Positions 22,083 to 32,838 are shown, numbered from the stretch's first letter. The stretch is DNA of 41,259 bases from Chara braunii (GCA_003427395.1 BFEA01001093.1:77034-118292), one strand, 5' to 3'. Notes: generated by a model not told the origin, from the letters alone. Numbers and translations are program-made.

Positions 22083-23546
22083 ATGGACGTGGAATTTCCC
22101 TCAGGAACCCTCCCCCCTCCCCCACCCCCGGAAGTAGAGATGTCGGAAGCACAGAACGGAAACCGCGCACCTGAAACAGCAGACCGTTCACCTGAATCAG
22201 CAGACCCCGGAGGAAAGGACGAAAACAGGACACAGGTGGATCTACAGGACGTGGTGACCTGGCTTATGGATAGTCTCCACATAAAGTATGGAGACGAAAA
22301 TGAGGAGTTTTGGGACCAGGTCTACAGAGACGTGCTGCTGGAAGCGAGCGAAAGCCTCCATAAGGCCATCACACAGGGCCCGCCAGAAGGGACGGACTGG
22401 CCAGAAGTCTGTCACAGAATTCTGCATATTGTCCTCACTCGCTTCCGCCCCCCAACACCCGAAATGGAAAACGCACCCGAACAAGACAAAAAAACTCAGC
22501 AGCCAGAAGAAAAGCCCCCGGACGCGCCCGAACACAACAAAAAAAACCAGCCGCCAGCAGAAAAGCCCCCGGAAAAGGAAGTGGGCCTGGGAGGACAAGA
22601 ACCCAAAAAAGGGGACAAGGGCACAGCCAAGGAGGAAGGGGAGCAGCACGGGCTGGGGCATCAAGAAAGGAAGGACGGGGGGGGTGAGCAGCAGGAACAG
22701 GCACCGGGGGACGGGAAAGAGGGTGAACAGGACCCAGTACAATGCGCTCAAAAAATTCCGGAGGAGCAGGTTACAGAACAGCGGGAGGAGGACACACTGG
22801 TAAAGCGCAAGACTGAGCAACGTGCAGGGGAGACAGGGCAAGAGGGGGACAAACAAGTGGGAGAAGCGGGAAACGAGAACAAAAGTGTGTGCATGGCTCT
22901 GGCGTCATGGGCGCCAGTAACTGAAATGACACAGTTTACACAATCCCCCGCCCACCCGACGACCCAGCCACCGCAACAGGACCCCCTGGGACCCGCCGAG
23001 GATGACCTCACTAGCAGAAGACAAAAAGTCCGCCACCTGCTAGAAATAACAGCCCCTGGCACCGCATACTCTGAAAAAGGCGTAGTTTTTCTCCCGGTGA
23101 GAAAAAGTGAAAACGGGTGGGAGATGGGCCTGTCGATACCACCGACAGCGGCACATGGTGAAGTGACCCTCCAAGGATGTTCCTCATACTTCCTCTCCAT
23201 CACATCATGGGCATTCTGTATGATTCTCAGAAAATCCGACATAACTCCACTCACCAAAGAGAAGATCCCGGAGGGAGCCACCTCAACACTGGTACGAACA
23301 TATGGGCAAAACATACAGAGTAATAAAGATGTCTTCCTGCGGTACAACCACCAGAAAATAAAAGACCTACGCTGGCTAGACCATGAAGCCCTGATGGAAC
23401 TACACCTATTAAAAATCAAACCGGGCGCTTTATGGTCAGCAGAAGAAATCGGCGCCTTCTTGGTAAAACTTCTCAGAAACGGGGATCTGCAGAAAGGCAG
23501 CCTTCTGGACACAGAACAATGGCTGCAGCTAGGACCATCCAAGTAA
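22083..23546 (+). CDS. LINE B ORF1 (487 aa)
   Basis: Uninterrupted frame from the ATG at 22083 (MDVEFPSG) to a stop at 23544-23546; frames extending further upstream run into the gap. The N-terminus is Pro-rich (PPPPPPEVEM). Residues about 140-280 are highly charged with repeated EEKPP/AEKPP and Glu-Gln-Gly-rich sequence, probably disordered. The C-terminal 160 residues (from RQKVRHLLEI) look globular, ending WLQLGPSK. I see no CCHC knuckle, unlike LINE A. It is assigned as ORF1 because an endonuclease frame starts 24 bases after its stop. Role presumed: RNA-binding partner of ORF2. Confidence 0.7.
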   Translation: MDVEFPSGTLPPPPPPEVEMSEAQNGNRAPETADRSPESADPGGKDENRTQVDLQDVVTWLMDSLHIKYGDENEEFWDQVYRDVLLEASESLHKAITQGPPEGTDWPEVCHRILHIVLTRFRPPTPEMENAPEQDKKTQQPEEKPPDAPEHNKKNQPPAEKPPEKEVGLGGQEPKKGDKGTAKEEGEQHGLGHQERKDGGGEQQEQAPGDGKEGEQDPVQCAQKIPEEQVTEQREEDTLVKRKTEQRAGETGQEGDKQVGEAGNENKSVCMALASWAPVTEMTQFTQSPAHPTTQPPQQDPLGPAEDDLTSRRQKVRHLLEITAPGTAYSEKGVVFLPVRKSENGWEMGLSIPPTAAHGEVTLQGCSSYFLSITSWAFCMILRKSDITPLTKEKIPEGATSTLVRTYGQNIQSNKDVFLRYNHQKIKDLRWLDHEALMELHLLKIKPGALWSAEEIGAFLVKLLRNGDLQKGSLLDTEQWLQLGPSK

Positions 23547-23570
23547 ACCAAGAAGGAACAGAAAATAAGA

Positions 23571-25133
23571 ATGAATGTGGTAGACGCCTTGTACGGGAAA
23601 GATAAAGCCTGGCTGCTACACAAACGTCAGGCGGACCTTGACTTGCGCACAATTAATGTGAATGGCTTGGCCTCAACAAAACACTCAAAAAAACAAGCGG
23701 TTCTGGATCAATTGAAAGGGGTGGAGGGGAGGAACTGGTCGGATGCCGTGTGCCTACAAGAGACCCACCTCATGAATAGCCCTGAGCACAACCACATACA
23801 CAAGGACATTTGGCCACATCAGGCCTACAGAGCCCACGCCCCGAGGCAAGGGAGCGGAGGGGTAGACATATGGCTTCCTCCGGACACAAAGGTGGAAATG
23901 CTCAACTGGGCAGCTGACAATTCGTCCTTCTCTATGTAAAACGGGCATGGAGAAGGAATTTTCCACCTGTCCAACCAACGGTCCGGAGCAGCATTGAAGT
24001 CTCCCGCCAGTATCGTGGGTATGCCTACTGGCAATTTTGCCTTGAGGTCTTCGAATTTTTTTTTTCGTGTCGTCGGATCATTGGGGGCGTATACGTTGAG
24101 AATGCAGACCACTTCTATTTCCAACATCGCGAGTGACACAACACCCTACTAACCGAAAGTTCACCTGCTTCCGCAAGAGCGGCACTGAAAGTGCCACGAA
24201 ATCTCGTATAGACTTAATCCTAATCTCAGAAGAATTACAGAGAGCTCTTCAGTTAGCGGAAATCTTCCCTCGTAGCCCCTACCCGGGGCTGGACCATGCA
24301 ATGTGCATGGCCATCTTCTCATTCAGAAAGACACCGGACCAGGGCAGAGGGTTCTACAAACTCAACACATCCCTCTTTACCATCGATCGGTTCAGAGCCT
24401 ACCTGAAGGAAGTGTGGTCCTTCTGCCAGAACCAAAGGGACCATATCAATGACGATGTCCTATGGTTCAACAACGGTCTAGCCTTTTTAGGCTGCAAGTG
24501 CAACGAGTACTCAAAGCTGATTGCAGCGCAACGCCACATGGGAGAAACAAATCTGCAACACCAACTACAAACACTACAGCAACAGGAGGACGAAATACAG
24601 AGTCCGGACCAACAGGCTGACTTAGCCAGGACGATCCACACCCTAGAATCCCAACTCTTAGGCTATATGAAACAAAGATGGCAGAGAGTCAGGATCAGAG
24701 GCAAACTAGCCAAACACAATACAGAAGGGGCAATGGATGCACGGTTTTTCGCAATGGCCAGGGCTAAAACAGGGAGAACAGTAATTGAAGCCCTGGAAGA
24801 CCCCAACCAAAACAAAGGGCCCCTTTTCACCTCCACTACCGCCTGTACGAAAATCGCAAGAGATTTCTACCAACAACTCTTTACCTCGGAATGTGGCCAG
24901 CAGAGAAGAGAGGAGATCGAAACTTTTCTCGCGCCGCTTGACAAAACACTTTCAGACCAACAAAGAGACACTCTAGATCAACCATTATCCAACGAGGAAA
25001 TATGGACGACACTAATGCAAATGGAAGAGGAAAAAACTCGAGGTATTGATGGCCTACCAAAAGAATTTTGGGAGGCCATGTGGGCTAGTATATCACAGGA
25101 TTTGATGGACTACTACAATGCGGTATGGAAGAT
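23571..25133 (+). pseudogene. LINE B ORF2: endonuclease (rearranged) and start of RT
   Basis: Starts at ATG 23571. The first 115 codons carry the N-terminal half of an APE-type endonuclease (RTINVNGLAS, AVCLQETHL with the catalytic Glu). The next block of the same domain, with VCILNVYAPNDP and LAGDFNAAPDRW, is on the minus strand at about 23955-24139. The plus strand resumes at about 24139 with HPTNRKFTCFRKSGT, SRIDLILIS and GLDHAMCM, a long linker, and the first RT block (TRGIDGLPKEFWEAMW) before breaking off at about 25133. The gap between GDFN and the resumption is shorter than normal, so sequence was also lost. Different family from LINE A. Confidence 0.85.
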
Positions 25134-25260
25134 AGTTGTGTGTCCGATGAACGGAGAACGGGCGAAATTAAATGTCGTTGAACCCGTTCAACGGGCCTGG
25201 GGACCCCCGTTAAATCGCGTTTAACGCGAAAACGGGGGTGTTCCGTTCAGTTTTGAAAAA
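25134..25260. repeat. Palindrome-rich GC segment truncating LINE B
   Basis: Where LINE B RT stops, the sequence becomes a cluster of overlapping self-complementary words: gttgaacccgttcaac, gttaaatcgcgtttaacgcg, gttccgttc, aaacggaacc. A poly-A run follows at 25319-25338. It resembles the ends of the hAT-like element at 19103, but with a different word, and no second end was found. Confidence 0.5.
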
Positions 25261-25953
25261 CGGAACCGGCGCGTTGGGCCTTGGACACGTGGCCCTATGC
25301 GCCCAAACAATGAAAACAGAAAAAAAAAAAAAAAAAAAGACCCCTACTAACAGAGTGAGGTGGCCAAACATGCCCCTCCCTCCTGAATTTCAAACTGCAA
25401 AACGGAAAAAATTAGAGGCCACCCCATACCCCAAAACTGTGAGCACATGTGTGTGCATGCAGGTGCATATCCTTTTTTTTTTTTTTTTTTTTTTCACAAA
25501 TGCTCCAATGTACTCGTCCAGTCTCGTTTCCGAAGGGCCCGTACATATTAGCAAGGACCTCTCTTGGAGCAGAGAGCCTGAGAGAGGGACGTTAGACTTG
25601 GAAACTACCTGGGTGGGCAGAGAATGTATAGTCTGGATTCGAATTCAGGTCTGTGGCACTCTGTGCAACACAGTTATGGGTCATGAATTCTCTGTTTTCT
25701 CGTTGTTTTTTTTTTCTTCTCGTTTTTCTTTTGTTTTCCCGTTTTTCTTTTCTTTTTTTATTTTTTATCTGTTTTTTCTCGTTTTTCTTTTCTTAGGAAG
25801 ACGTGCAGTGTCCCTAAGGGCCTCTACTAACCAAATGCGCAAAAGACAGAACATATGGTGGCGTATTATTCCACGTTCTAGCAGAAGATTCATTCTAATT
25901 CTGCACATTTGCAGTGGCCCTGAGGGCCTCTGCTCACCACATGCACAAAATAC
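25261..25953. repeat. Low-complexity stretch and a local direct repeat
   Basis: Poly-A (25319), poly-T (25471-25494) and a T/TC-rich run (25700-25795). A block around 25807-25858 (gtccctaagggcctctactaacc, caaaaga) recurs at 25913-25962 (ggccctgagggcctctgctcacc, caaaata) just before the tRNA-like sequence. The frame 25238-25963 runs through homopolymers and is not credible. Confidence 0.6.
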
Positions 25954-26026
25954 AAAGGCCTAGCTCAGTTGGTAAGGCACAAAAGTTGCATTCAGGAGGA
26001 CGTGGGTTCCATCCCCATTGGCCTCA
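25954..26026 (+). ncRNA. tRNA-like sequence (Ala-UGC-like), probable SINE head or tRNA pseudogene
   Basis: A 73-base stretch laid out like a tRNA: a perfect A box TAGCTCAGTTGG (25961), a B-box-like GGTTCCATCCC (26005) with one unusual base, a 5-bp T stem (GTGGG/CCCAT) and a 7-base anticodon loop GTTGCAT that would place UGC (Ala) at 34-36. However, the anticodon stem (CAAAA/TCAGG) hardly pairs, the D stem is weak, and the acceptor stem pairs only with a bulge. A working tRNA is unlikely. A Pol III promoter from a tRNA-derived SINE, or a decayed tRNA gene, fits better. Confidence 0.5.
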
Positions 26027-26288
26027 CGATGTGCCAGGGCAAGCTTGGTGTTCTACCAGCTAGAGATAACCCGTTGGCCCCCTAAGCCAGCATTGGCAGG
26101 ACCTTGGCTGATGTTGTTGGCTGCTATGCAGCGACAATATTGGCCATTAGACACCGCCATGTGGGGTTGGGGGTGGGGTAGGGGGAGGTGCAGTGACTGG
26201 CCATTTTTCTTGGTCACATAACCATTTCAAACCCCCACCTCTTCCCATTGCCCTTCTGCTCCTTCGACCGTGCAAGTCTTGTTCTCTG

Positions 26289-26893
26289 CCACCACCTGCT
26301 CCGCCAATCACGCGCGCACGATCTGGAGCGCACGACGCCCACTGATCACAACGATGGAAGACCCCATGCAGTGACACACGCTGACGTCATCATCTTGCAC
26401 ATGACGTCAGCGACGGACAATGGCTTGCGGCTTTCACAGTCATCGCCCTCGAGTCTTGGTGTCCTCAACATCGCTTGTTTGCGTCCTCAACATCGCTTGT
26501 TGGCGTCCTCACCATCGCTTGTTGGCGTCCTCAACATCACGCTCTAGTCTTGGCGCCCTCCGTCGACCGCATCTCACGCGTGGAGAAAGTCGCATCGCCC
26601 TCGAGTCTTGGCATCCTCGACATCGCTTGTTGGTACACTTTCTTGGACCCTGGCTCGCGGGTCGTCCTCCCCCAGTCTACTTAGGATATCGCAATGCAGT
26701 CGGTCGTGCGAGTATTCTTCTACATCACCGCCTGCTCCGTCTATCACGCACAAGTCGACCTGCGCGCAATCTTTAGTCCACGATGTCCGCAGCTCACAAC
26801 CACGAAAGTTCCCTTCCACTGACAGATGCTGACGTCACCATCATGCGCATGATGTCTGGAATTCGAAATGGTCTGCGGCTTTCGCAGTCAAGA
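26289..26893. repeat. Degenerate direct repeat, period about 436 bp
   Basis: 26289-26446 (cacctgctccgccaatcacgcg, gctgacgtcatcat, tggcttgcggctttcacagtca) matches 26724-26893 (cgcctgctccgtctatcacgca, gctgacgtcaccat, tggtctgcggctttcgcagtca). The first copy contains an inverted pair of TGACGTCA octamers: cgctgacgtcat at 26379-26390 and its complement at 26401-26412. Confidence 0.75.
26461..26540. repeat. 22-bp minisatellite
   Basis: Three and a half tandem copies of cctcaacatcgcttgttggcgt with one or two changes per copy; the last one is partial (cctcaacatcacgctc). Confidence 0.9.
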
Positions 26894-26986
26894 TCGTCGG
26901 ACGCCTTCGACGACCGCATCTGACGCGTGGACGAAGTTTCATCGCCGTTGCTCCCTGGCGTCCTCAAAATCGCGGTATGTGATCAC

Positions 26987-27119
26987 CGCTGCGATAACAC
27001 ATCACCTGATTGACGTCAACACCGGAGACGTCATCTGAAAAACGCGTGTCGATGGACTTTAAGATCCCGTCCATCCATCCCCGGTGTTGACGTCTATCGG
27101 ACGATTTGTTATCGCAACG
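26987..27119. repeat. Inverted repeat, 39-bp arms (133 bp)
   Basis: Arm 26987-27025 and arm 27081-27119 are reverse complements at 33 of 39 positions (shared cores gcgataaca and gacgtcaacaccgg). An inner pair gatggac/gtccatc extends the fold. MITE-like foldback with no coding capacity; it lies at the left edge of the palindrome-bearing region. Confidence 0.75.
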
Positions 27120-28025
27120 CTGATAGCTGGAAGCCTCACGACAAATGCGCACCTCTAATAGGAATCGCCCGTGTCGCACTCACAGCCAACAGTGGCCAAG
27201 CCACCCATCCACAACGTTCAGCGACGACCGGTTGCGCACAAAGGATACTCATGGCGAATCCGAAACATCCCAGATTACCGCCGATCCCGCGACATCCCAC
27301 CGCCAAGTGCCAACTTCGAGCTCGTTTCCGATCGACTCGGTGATTGAACATGTCTATCGCGGTTGTGGATGACATCAGGATCTTTTTTTTGTTGTCTTGA
27401 ACGTTCCCTGTCTCATCGCCCGTTCTCGCACACGCAGCTAGCAATGAGGAACCGCCACGCAACCGGGTGCGAGACGCCGGACACGCATCAACAACTTTTG
27501 GATATGGAACTAGTGCTTACAAGTTTCATCTCGCCTACAGGAAAACTTCACAGCACCGTCGCCCGTGTGGCAGCCCATCCCCTCGCCACGATTCATTTTG
27601 GGCAAACTCTGACGTGGACAATCCTCGCGACGATTGCAGTCTCAAAATCTGAGTTGAATGAACGCACAATGACCTTGTGGAACGATCAGCTCTCGATCCA
27701 CGCCGATCACATTTCGATTCCAATTAATCGCAGCCTTGTTTTCCAGAGCAGCTTAGGGAGGCGTTCTCGGGATTGGAGCGGGAGTGAGAGAGTGTTGTTT
27801 GTGCCACTTGTTCCGGATGGAGTTCGGATTTATCTGATCTCGGGATGAAGGCAATAGTAGATGTCATTTGCGATGCCAGTGGTTGGATGACTATGCCCCC
27901 CTTACATCCGACCCATTGTTTACACACAACGTTCCCCCATCGAGAGTTTTGAGGCGACCCGCTTTCCATGACAACCCGCCACTCATGACTTTCGTCGGTG
28001 TTCTTTGTCTCCCACGAGGGGTTAT
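27120..28025. other. No convincing gene; contains first TCGGAT palindrome
   Basis: A 161-codon frame (27363-27848) has no recognisable domain and starts next to a T-run, so I do not call it. It ends close to the palindrome copy at 27824-27837 (tcggatttatctga). Confidence 0.35.
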
Positions 28026-29326
28026 GCGATTCTCAAGCTGGACGTTTTTTGTTTCGCCTTACTACGGAACGTGTGATGTAGTTCAGATGAATCCGAACCA
28101 CAACCCTCGACTCGTGGGAAGTCTCAACGGGAACCGCATCCCTCCGATGTCTCAGTGGAAGGGACAACGACGGCACAGGGGATCGCTTTCGAAGTAAAGA
28201 TCTCAAGAAATCATGACTCCGATAGCTCCCCATCTGCTTTTGCCTTCTTTTGTAGCTCGGATGAATCCGAACCACAACCATAGACGAGTGACGGATGGCA
28301 GTCGTGGCTTTTGTCAGTGTTTATTTATTCCGCATTAGGTTGTGCAATACTCACACAGGACTGGATGTTTTCTGTTTCGCCTCACTACGGAACGTGTGAT
28401 GTAGCTCAGATAAATCCGAACCGCAACCCTCGGCTCGTGGGAAGTCTCAACGGGAACCGCCTCCCTCCGATGTCTTAGTGGAAGGGACAACGACGACACA
28501 GGGGATCGCTTTGAAGTAAACATCTCCAGAAATCATGACTCCGATAGCTCCCCATATGCTTTTGCCTTCGTTTGTAGCTCGGATGAATCCGAACCACAAC
28601 CACAGACGACTGACGGACGACAGTCGTGACTTTTGTCAGTGTTTATTTATTCCGCATTGGGTTGTGCAATACTCACACAGGACTTATAAATTCCGCGTCA
28701 CTCCTAAACGCACGATATAGCTCGGATCAATCCGAACCACATCCCTCACCGCATCGGGAGTCCCGAGGTGAGTATCACGCCCAGTGACGGGAGGTCTCAT
28801 CGGGAAAGGAAAACGGCGGCACACACCACGCATCCTGAATGCAACATACAATAACCGATTGGTAGGCACTCATGGCATTGGTTGTTTATTTGTCCTTCCG
28901 AGAGGCCAAATGTGAACATTTCGCAGGACATCTGGTTACCGCCTGACTGAAACCGTTTGCTGTGGTCCGAATAATTAATCCGAACCTCATAGCTCGACGG
29001 CGATTGAGTCTGATTTGTCTGCCACTCTTGGCTTTTGTTTGTTTGCACATAGGGCAGTAAGGCAAAGCTTGCAAAGGACGTGTTGCTTCCTACTAGCTCC
29101 GCCTTCGATTCCAGGGGTGTCTCATCCTTCTGCCACATCCCTCCGAGTGAGGCGAGGTCGCTGGGCGGTGGCTCAGATTAATCCGAGCCACGGATGGTCG
29201 CACGACATCCCATTTAATGTCTATCTTTCCGAGGCGGTTGCTCGGATTGATCCAAACCACGGACTGGTAGGCATGGATGAGCTTCTGTCTAGGACTTCTG
29301 TTGGCGGGTGGCTCAGATTGATCCGA
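27824..29326. promoter_or_regulatory. Palindrome array, left block (9 sites)
   Basis: Copies of TCGGAT-N2-ATCCGA start at 27824, 28083, 28257, 28406, 28579, 28722, 29173, 29242 and 29313; a degenerate one lies at 28966-28983. Those at 28257, 28579 and 28722 are exact; the others have one mismatch. In this block the palindrome often extends outwards: at 29168-29191 the arms read GTGGCTC...GAGCCAC, a 24-bp palindrome with a single mismatch. A dimeric DNA-binding protein would be a natural reader of such sites; no protein is known from the sequence. Confidence 0.8.
28026..28680. repeat. Tandem duplication, 322-bp unit
   Basis: 28026-28347 and 28348-28680 are near-identical head-to-tail copies (ctacggaacgtgtgatgtag, gtgggaagtctcaacgggaa, aatcatgactccgatagctc). 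A third copy begins at about 28681 and quickly diverges. Each unit holds two of the TCGGAT palindromes, so the duplication doubled that part of the array. Confidence 0.9.
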
Positions 29327-29385
29327 ACCTCGGATCCGGGGCGGTGCGGTAGGCTTGGATGAGCTTCTGTCTTGCACTTTTGTTC
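29265..29385. repeat. Short direct repeat, period about 83 bp
   Basis: ggtaggcatggatgagcttc...acttctgtt (29267-29302) recurs as ggtaggcttggatgagcttc...acttttgtt (29349-29385), with a palindrome copy between them. Same duplication style as the neighbouring units. Confidence 0.75.
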
Positions 29386-29831
29386 ACCTCGTGTTCAGAA
29401 TGACCGTGGTAGGTAGAATGTGTGCTTTCATGGCTCTGTGAAAAGTACTTGTCATGTCGACTGTGCGAAAACGTCTTCTGTAGATGAGGCGGTGTAATGT
29501 GGTTGTCCGGCGTCGGTGTGCTGTTCCGTTCGACGAGGGTCGTCCCACTGTTCTGTCCGTCTCAATGTGCTTTACGGCGTGGGTTTTGATAATTTTTGGA
29601 AATCCCGCACCTGCTCTGGAACAGGTCCCTGCGTGACTTTTAGAAAACACTCCATTGGCTTGGTGAACTTCTGATTGGTGACCTTCTGTAAGAGCTTTGC
29701 AATGCGACGTGGAAAGATCTTTTTTGGACGATTCCGATTAACGGCCTTCTGTAAGGGCTTCGCCGACAAAAATAGTGTAGGGCGTTATAGCTGGGTGTGG
29801 GCATCGTCGGGGAAATTATCGTTCACCGACA

Positions 29832-30875
29832 TTGTTTACGACCGTCTCCTTTCCCATATGTCTATCCATGTGTTCGTGTTGTGTAGGGAGTTTAATGTCG
29901 TCGAGTCCTTCGACAAGCATCGCCATGCTACACGAGAGGCACATGCGCTTAGCGAAACCCTTTCCACCTTGTGCAAGATCGTTGCGGCATCATGATTGTC
30001 AAATGTGGATCGACGATGCACCCCAGGACGACTTCGAGGACGACCCTTGGACGACCGCCGTCCCTTACATGAACCGGCATCTCGACGAATGGAACAAAAT
30101 TAACTGGAAGGTGATGGAGCGTTCCTGCCCATGGACAAGCCATTACAAGTTTGCCAACATGTTGGAGTTCGGGAGCCTCATTGCACTGCCTGCTGGTGTC
30201 CTCCATCGAAAGACCCTGGACGATAAGGGTAAACCGGTCCGCTTCCGTACCAGCTTTAGACGTCGCCTCCACTGCGGGTATATCACATCTTCGCCATGAA
30301 CTTGGGGGAGTTTGCATAAGCAAGAGTTGGTGGACTGCGCTCGTCATTGTTCATTCTTGGAACATTACCCACGCAGTTGCCCAGGGACTTCTCCACAAGC
30401 TCTGTCGTACTGTTGTGTGTGGTTGACGGATGACGGATGTCCTTTCACCAGAGTGCTATGTGTGGCTTCTTCAAGCAAAAGCGGGAAACTTGTAGATGCA
30501 GTTGTGCTTGTGTCACGCAACGAGATGGTGCTTCAGGGATCCAGGTTCAAGGCGGTCATGTCTCGCACAAATGTAGATGGGCGGTCAGACTTGGTGAGAG
30601 CAGGTCAGGTAAGAGTTTTTCTGTCATTGTGGGATGATGTGGAAAAGAAAGTGTCTGAAATACGTGACTGTATAGGGAATTTCTTAGCACGACGAGGAGG
30701 GTTTGTCAGGATGAAATACATGTCCGTGTTTTCGGAGAAGGCAACAGTCGACCAACCGCAGGTCCATGTGTATGGATCATCTATGAATGCTCTGTATGGC
30801 TTCCGTTCACGACCTCGTCCGCGGGAGACCCCGTATGTCACAAGATACGGACGTGTGGTCAGACCTTGTGTTTAA
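29832..30875 (+). CDS. Hypothetical ORF pair in one frame (possible broken gene)
   Basis: A single frame is open from 29832 to a TGA at 30297-30299 and again from there to 30875, in total about 347 codons. The second half (30312-30875, first ATG at about 30525) includes VRVFLSLWDDVEKKVSEIRD, FVRMKYMSVFSEKA and a C-terminus RETPYVTRYGRVVRPCV, which resembles the tails of some retroelement polyproteins. I do not recognise the family. It could be a gene with an intron over the TGA, a pseudogene, or chance. It lies between two blocks of the TCGGAT palindrome, 3.1 kb upstream of the large ORF and on the same strand. Confidence 0.3.
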
Positions 30876-31159
30876 GGGAAAATGAGACTCCCTCGTGACG
30901 ACTGAAGTTGACACCTGCGTTGTTGCATTTGAACTTGCGAAGGTGACGTTCTATAAGTGTTTCGGATTCATCCGAATCATCAATCAGATACAAGCGGGTG
31001 CACCCAACGTTGAAGGCAATGCGTGAAGGCTTCCCCAAGGACGATCCTTGGCCAAACAACAACCCGTCGGATTCTGTATGTGCGATTCGATAACTGCAGA
31101 CCGTCGAGTTTATGTTCTTGCACGCCTTTGAGGCAAACGACGCTTCCAAACAATCCGCC

Positions 31160-31770
31160 GCCCTCTAGATCGTCCGGTACTGCCATGAAATGTGGTGCCC
31201 GTGTCCATGGCCCTCTGTGCAACAGCCGCTGCATGGTAGAAAATGACGAGAGCGGAGACGACCAAGGCTGTAATCATGCATGTCCACCAGAACATCTTTT
31301 GTCTCGGATTCATCCGAAGTCTCCGGCTGCACAAGCGTTTTCATTCTCATCCCCACAAAAGTCGTCTGTTGCCCTGGACACCCGCTGAAAGAAACTCCTC
31401 TTTGCGTCAATACGCTTCATATGGGTCGATGATAAGCAGCCGCACAGAATGCATAGCACGTCCCGATTGCGAAATCGTCGGGTCTTTTTATCGCGACGGC
31501 GAAGGCTCGTGATCACCCCCGGCGACGGCGACGATGGTTTTTCGATTGGATGCCATGAAACGTGGTGCCATGTCCGTAGCCCTCCGTGCAACAGCCGCTG
31601 CCAGGCGGAAAGTGACAAGCGACGCTGGCCGACGCTGCAATCGACCTTGTCCGGCATGTTGTCTTGTGTCTCGGATCCATCCGAAGTTTGGGGCCGCTCG
31701 AGCTTGTTCCTTCTTGTCACCGAACGTTCAGCACCTGCACAAAACACAAAGAAACTTCCCGGTTGGAACA
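31160..31770. repeat. Direct repeat pair, period about 367 bp
   Basis: 31180-31420 and 31547-31770 share atgccatgaaaYgtggtgcc, ccctcYgtgcaacagccgctgc, ctcggatYcatccgaagt and a cacaaaa tail. Each copy contains one palindrome (31304 and 31671). About 80 percent identical by eye, with indels. Confidence 0.8.
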
Positions 31771-31800
31771 TCGCGGGGTCATCGCGTTGTCGAATCCCAC

Positions 31801-32838
31801 ATGATGATTACCGTGAACAACGGCATGATGTCAGGTCCGCCTCTCCGATGTGGGTCTAACGGTGGATTGCGTCAAATCAGCTCTCAAAGATCCACACCGG
31901 AGAGGGGGGCCAGCAATCGACCACTGCTTGCTTGTAAAACATCATATGATGTGTCGATACAACCGGCATTCAGAACTGGTCGGTGAGCATCTGGTGCTAC
32001 GCCAAAAAGTTCGTCATGTGGCCGCAATATTCCTCCGCGATTGCTCAATTTGGGGTTCTCGCGTCATAAACTCCCTTATGATGACTACAGTTAACACCGG
32101 CAGGGTAGCAGGTCCTCTTCTCCGATATGGATCTCACGGTGGAGTGCGAAACTCTGCTCTCAAAGATCCAGACCGGGAAAGGGGGCCAGCTATCAACCAC
32201 TGCTTGCTTATAAAACATCATATGATATGTCGACACAACCGACATTCAGAACAGGACGGTGAGCATTTGGTGCTACGCCGAAAAGTTCGTCATGCGGCTG
32301 AGATATTCCCACTCAATTGCTCATTTTCGGGTTCTCGCGTCATAGACTTCCTTATGATGACTACAGTTAACAGCGGCAGGGTAGCAGGTCCCCTTCTTCG
32401 ATATGGATCTCACGGTGGAGTGCGAAGTTGTGCTCTCAAAGATCCAGACCGGGAAAGGGGGCCAGCTATCAACCACTGCTTGCTTGTAAAACATCATATG
32501 ATGTGTCGATACAACCGACATTCAGAACTGGTCGATGAGCTGGAGCTACGCCAAAACGTTCGTCGTGCGGCTGCGATATTCCTCTGCAATTGCTCGTTTT
32601 TGGGTTCCCGCATCATACACTCCCTTATGATGACTAAAGTTAACAGCGGTAGGGTAGCAAGTGCCCTTCTCCGATATGGATCTTACGGTGGAGTGCAAAA
32701 CTCTGCTCTCAAAGATCCAGACCGGTAAAGGGGGCCAGCTATCAACCACTGCTTGATCGTAAGGCATCATATGATCTGTCCATTACATCGGCGTTCGAAA
32801 CTGTTTGGTGAGCATCCGGTGCTACGCCAACAATTTTC
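31801..32838. repeat. Four tandem copies of a ~276-bp unit, open in one frame
   Basis: Units begin at 31801, 32078, 32354 and 32627 (steps of 277, 276 and 273). Shared landmarks: atgatgactacagttaaca, ctcaaagatccagaccggg, ccactgcttgctt, acatcatatgatgtgtcg and gctacgccaaaa. Because 276 is divisible by three, a 292-codon frame (31850-32728) stays open through three units as a 92-residue repeat, and the indel in the third unit is a whole codon. The first step (277) breaks the frame. No known domain; coding status undecided. Confidence 0.85.

Noticed and set aside
21558-23546. Single 662-codon frame running from (TG)n through the gap into LINE B ORF1
   Set aside because: It crosses 432 Ns and starts in a TG microsatellite. 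Only the part from the ATG at 22083 is supported.
25954-26026. Functional tRNA-Ala gene
   Set aside because: Anticodon and D stems do not pair and the acceptor stem needs a bulge; kept only as a tRNA-like sequence.
27363-27848. 161-codon frame
   Set aside because: No recognisable motif and an implausible start beside a T-run; noted only as part of the non-genic stretch.
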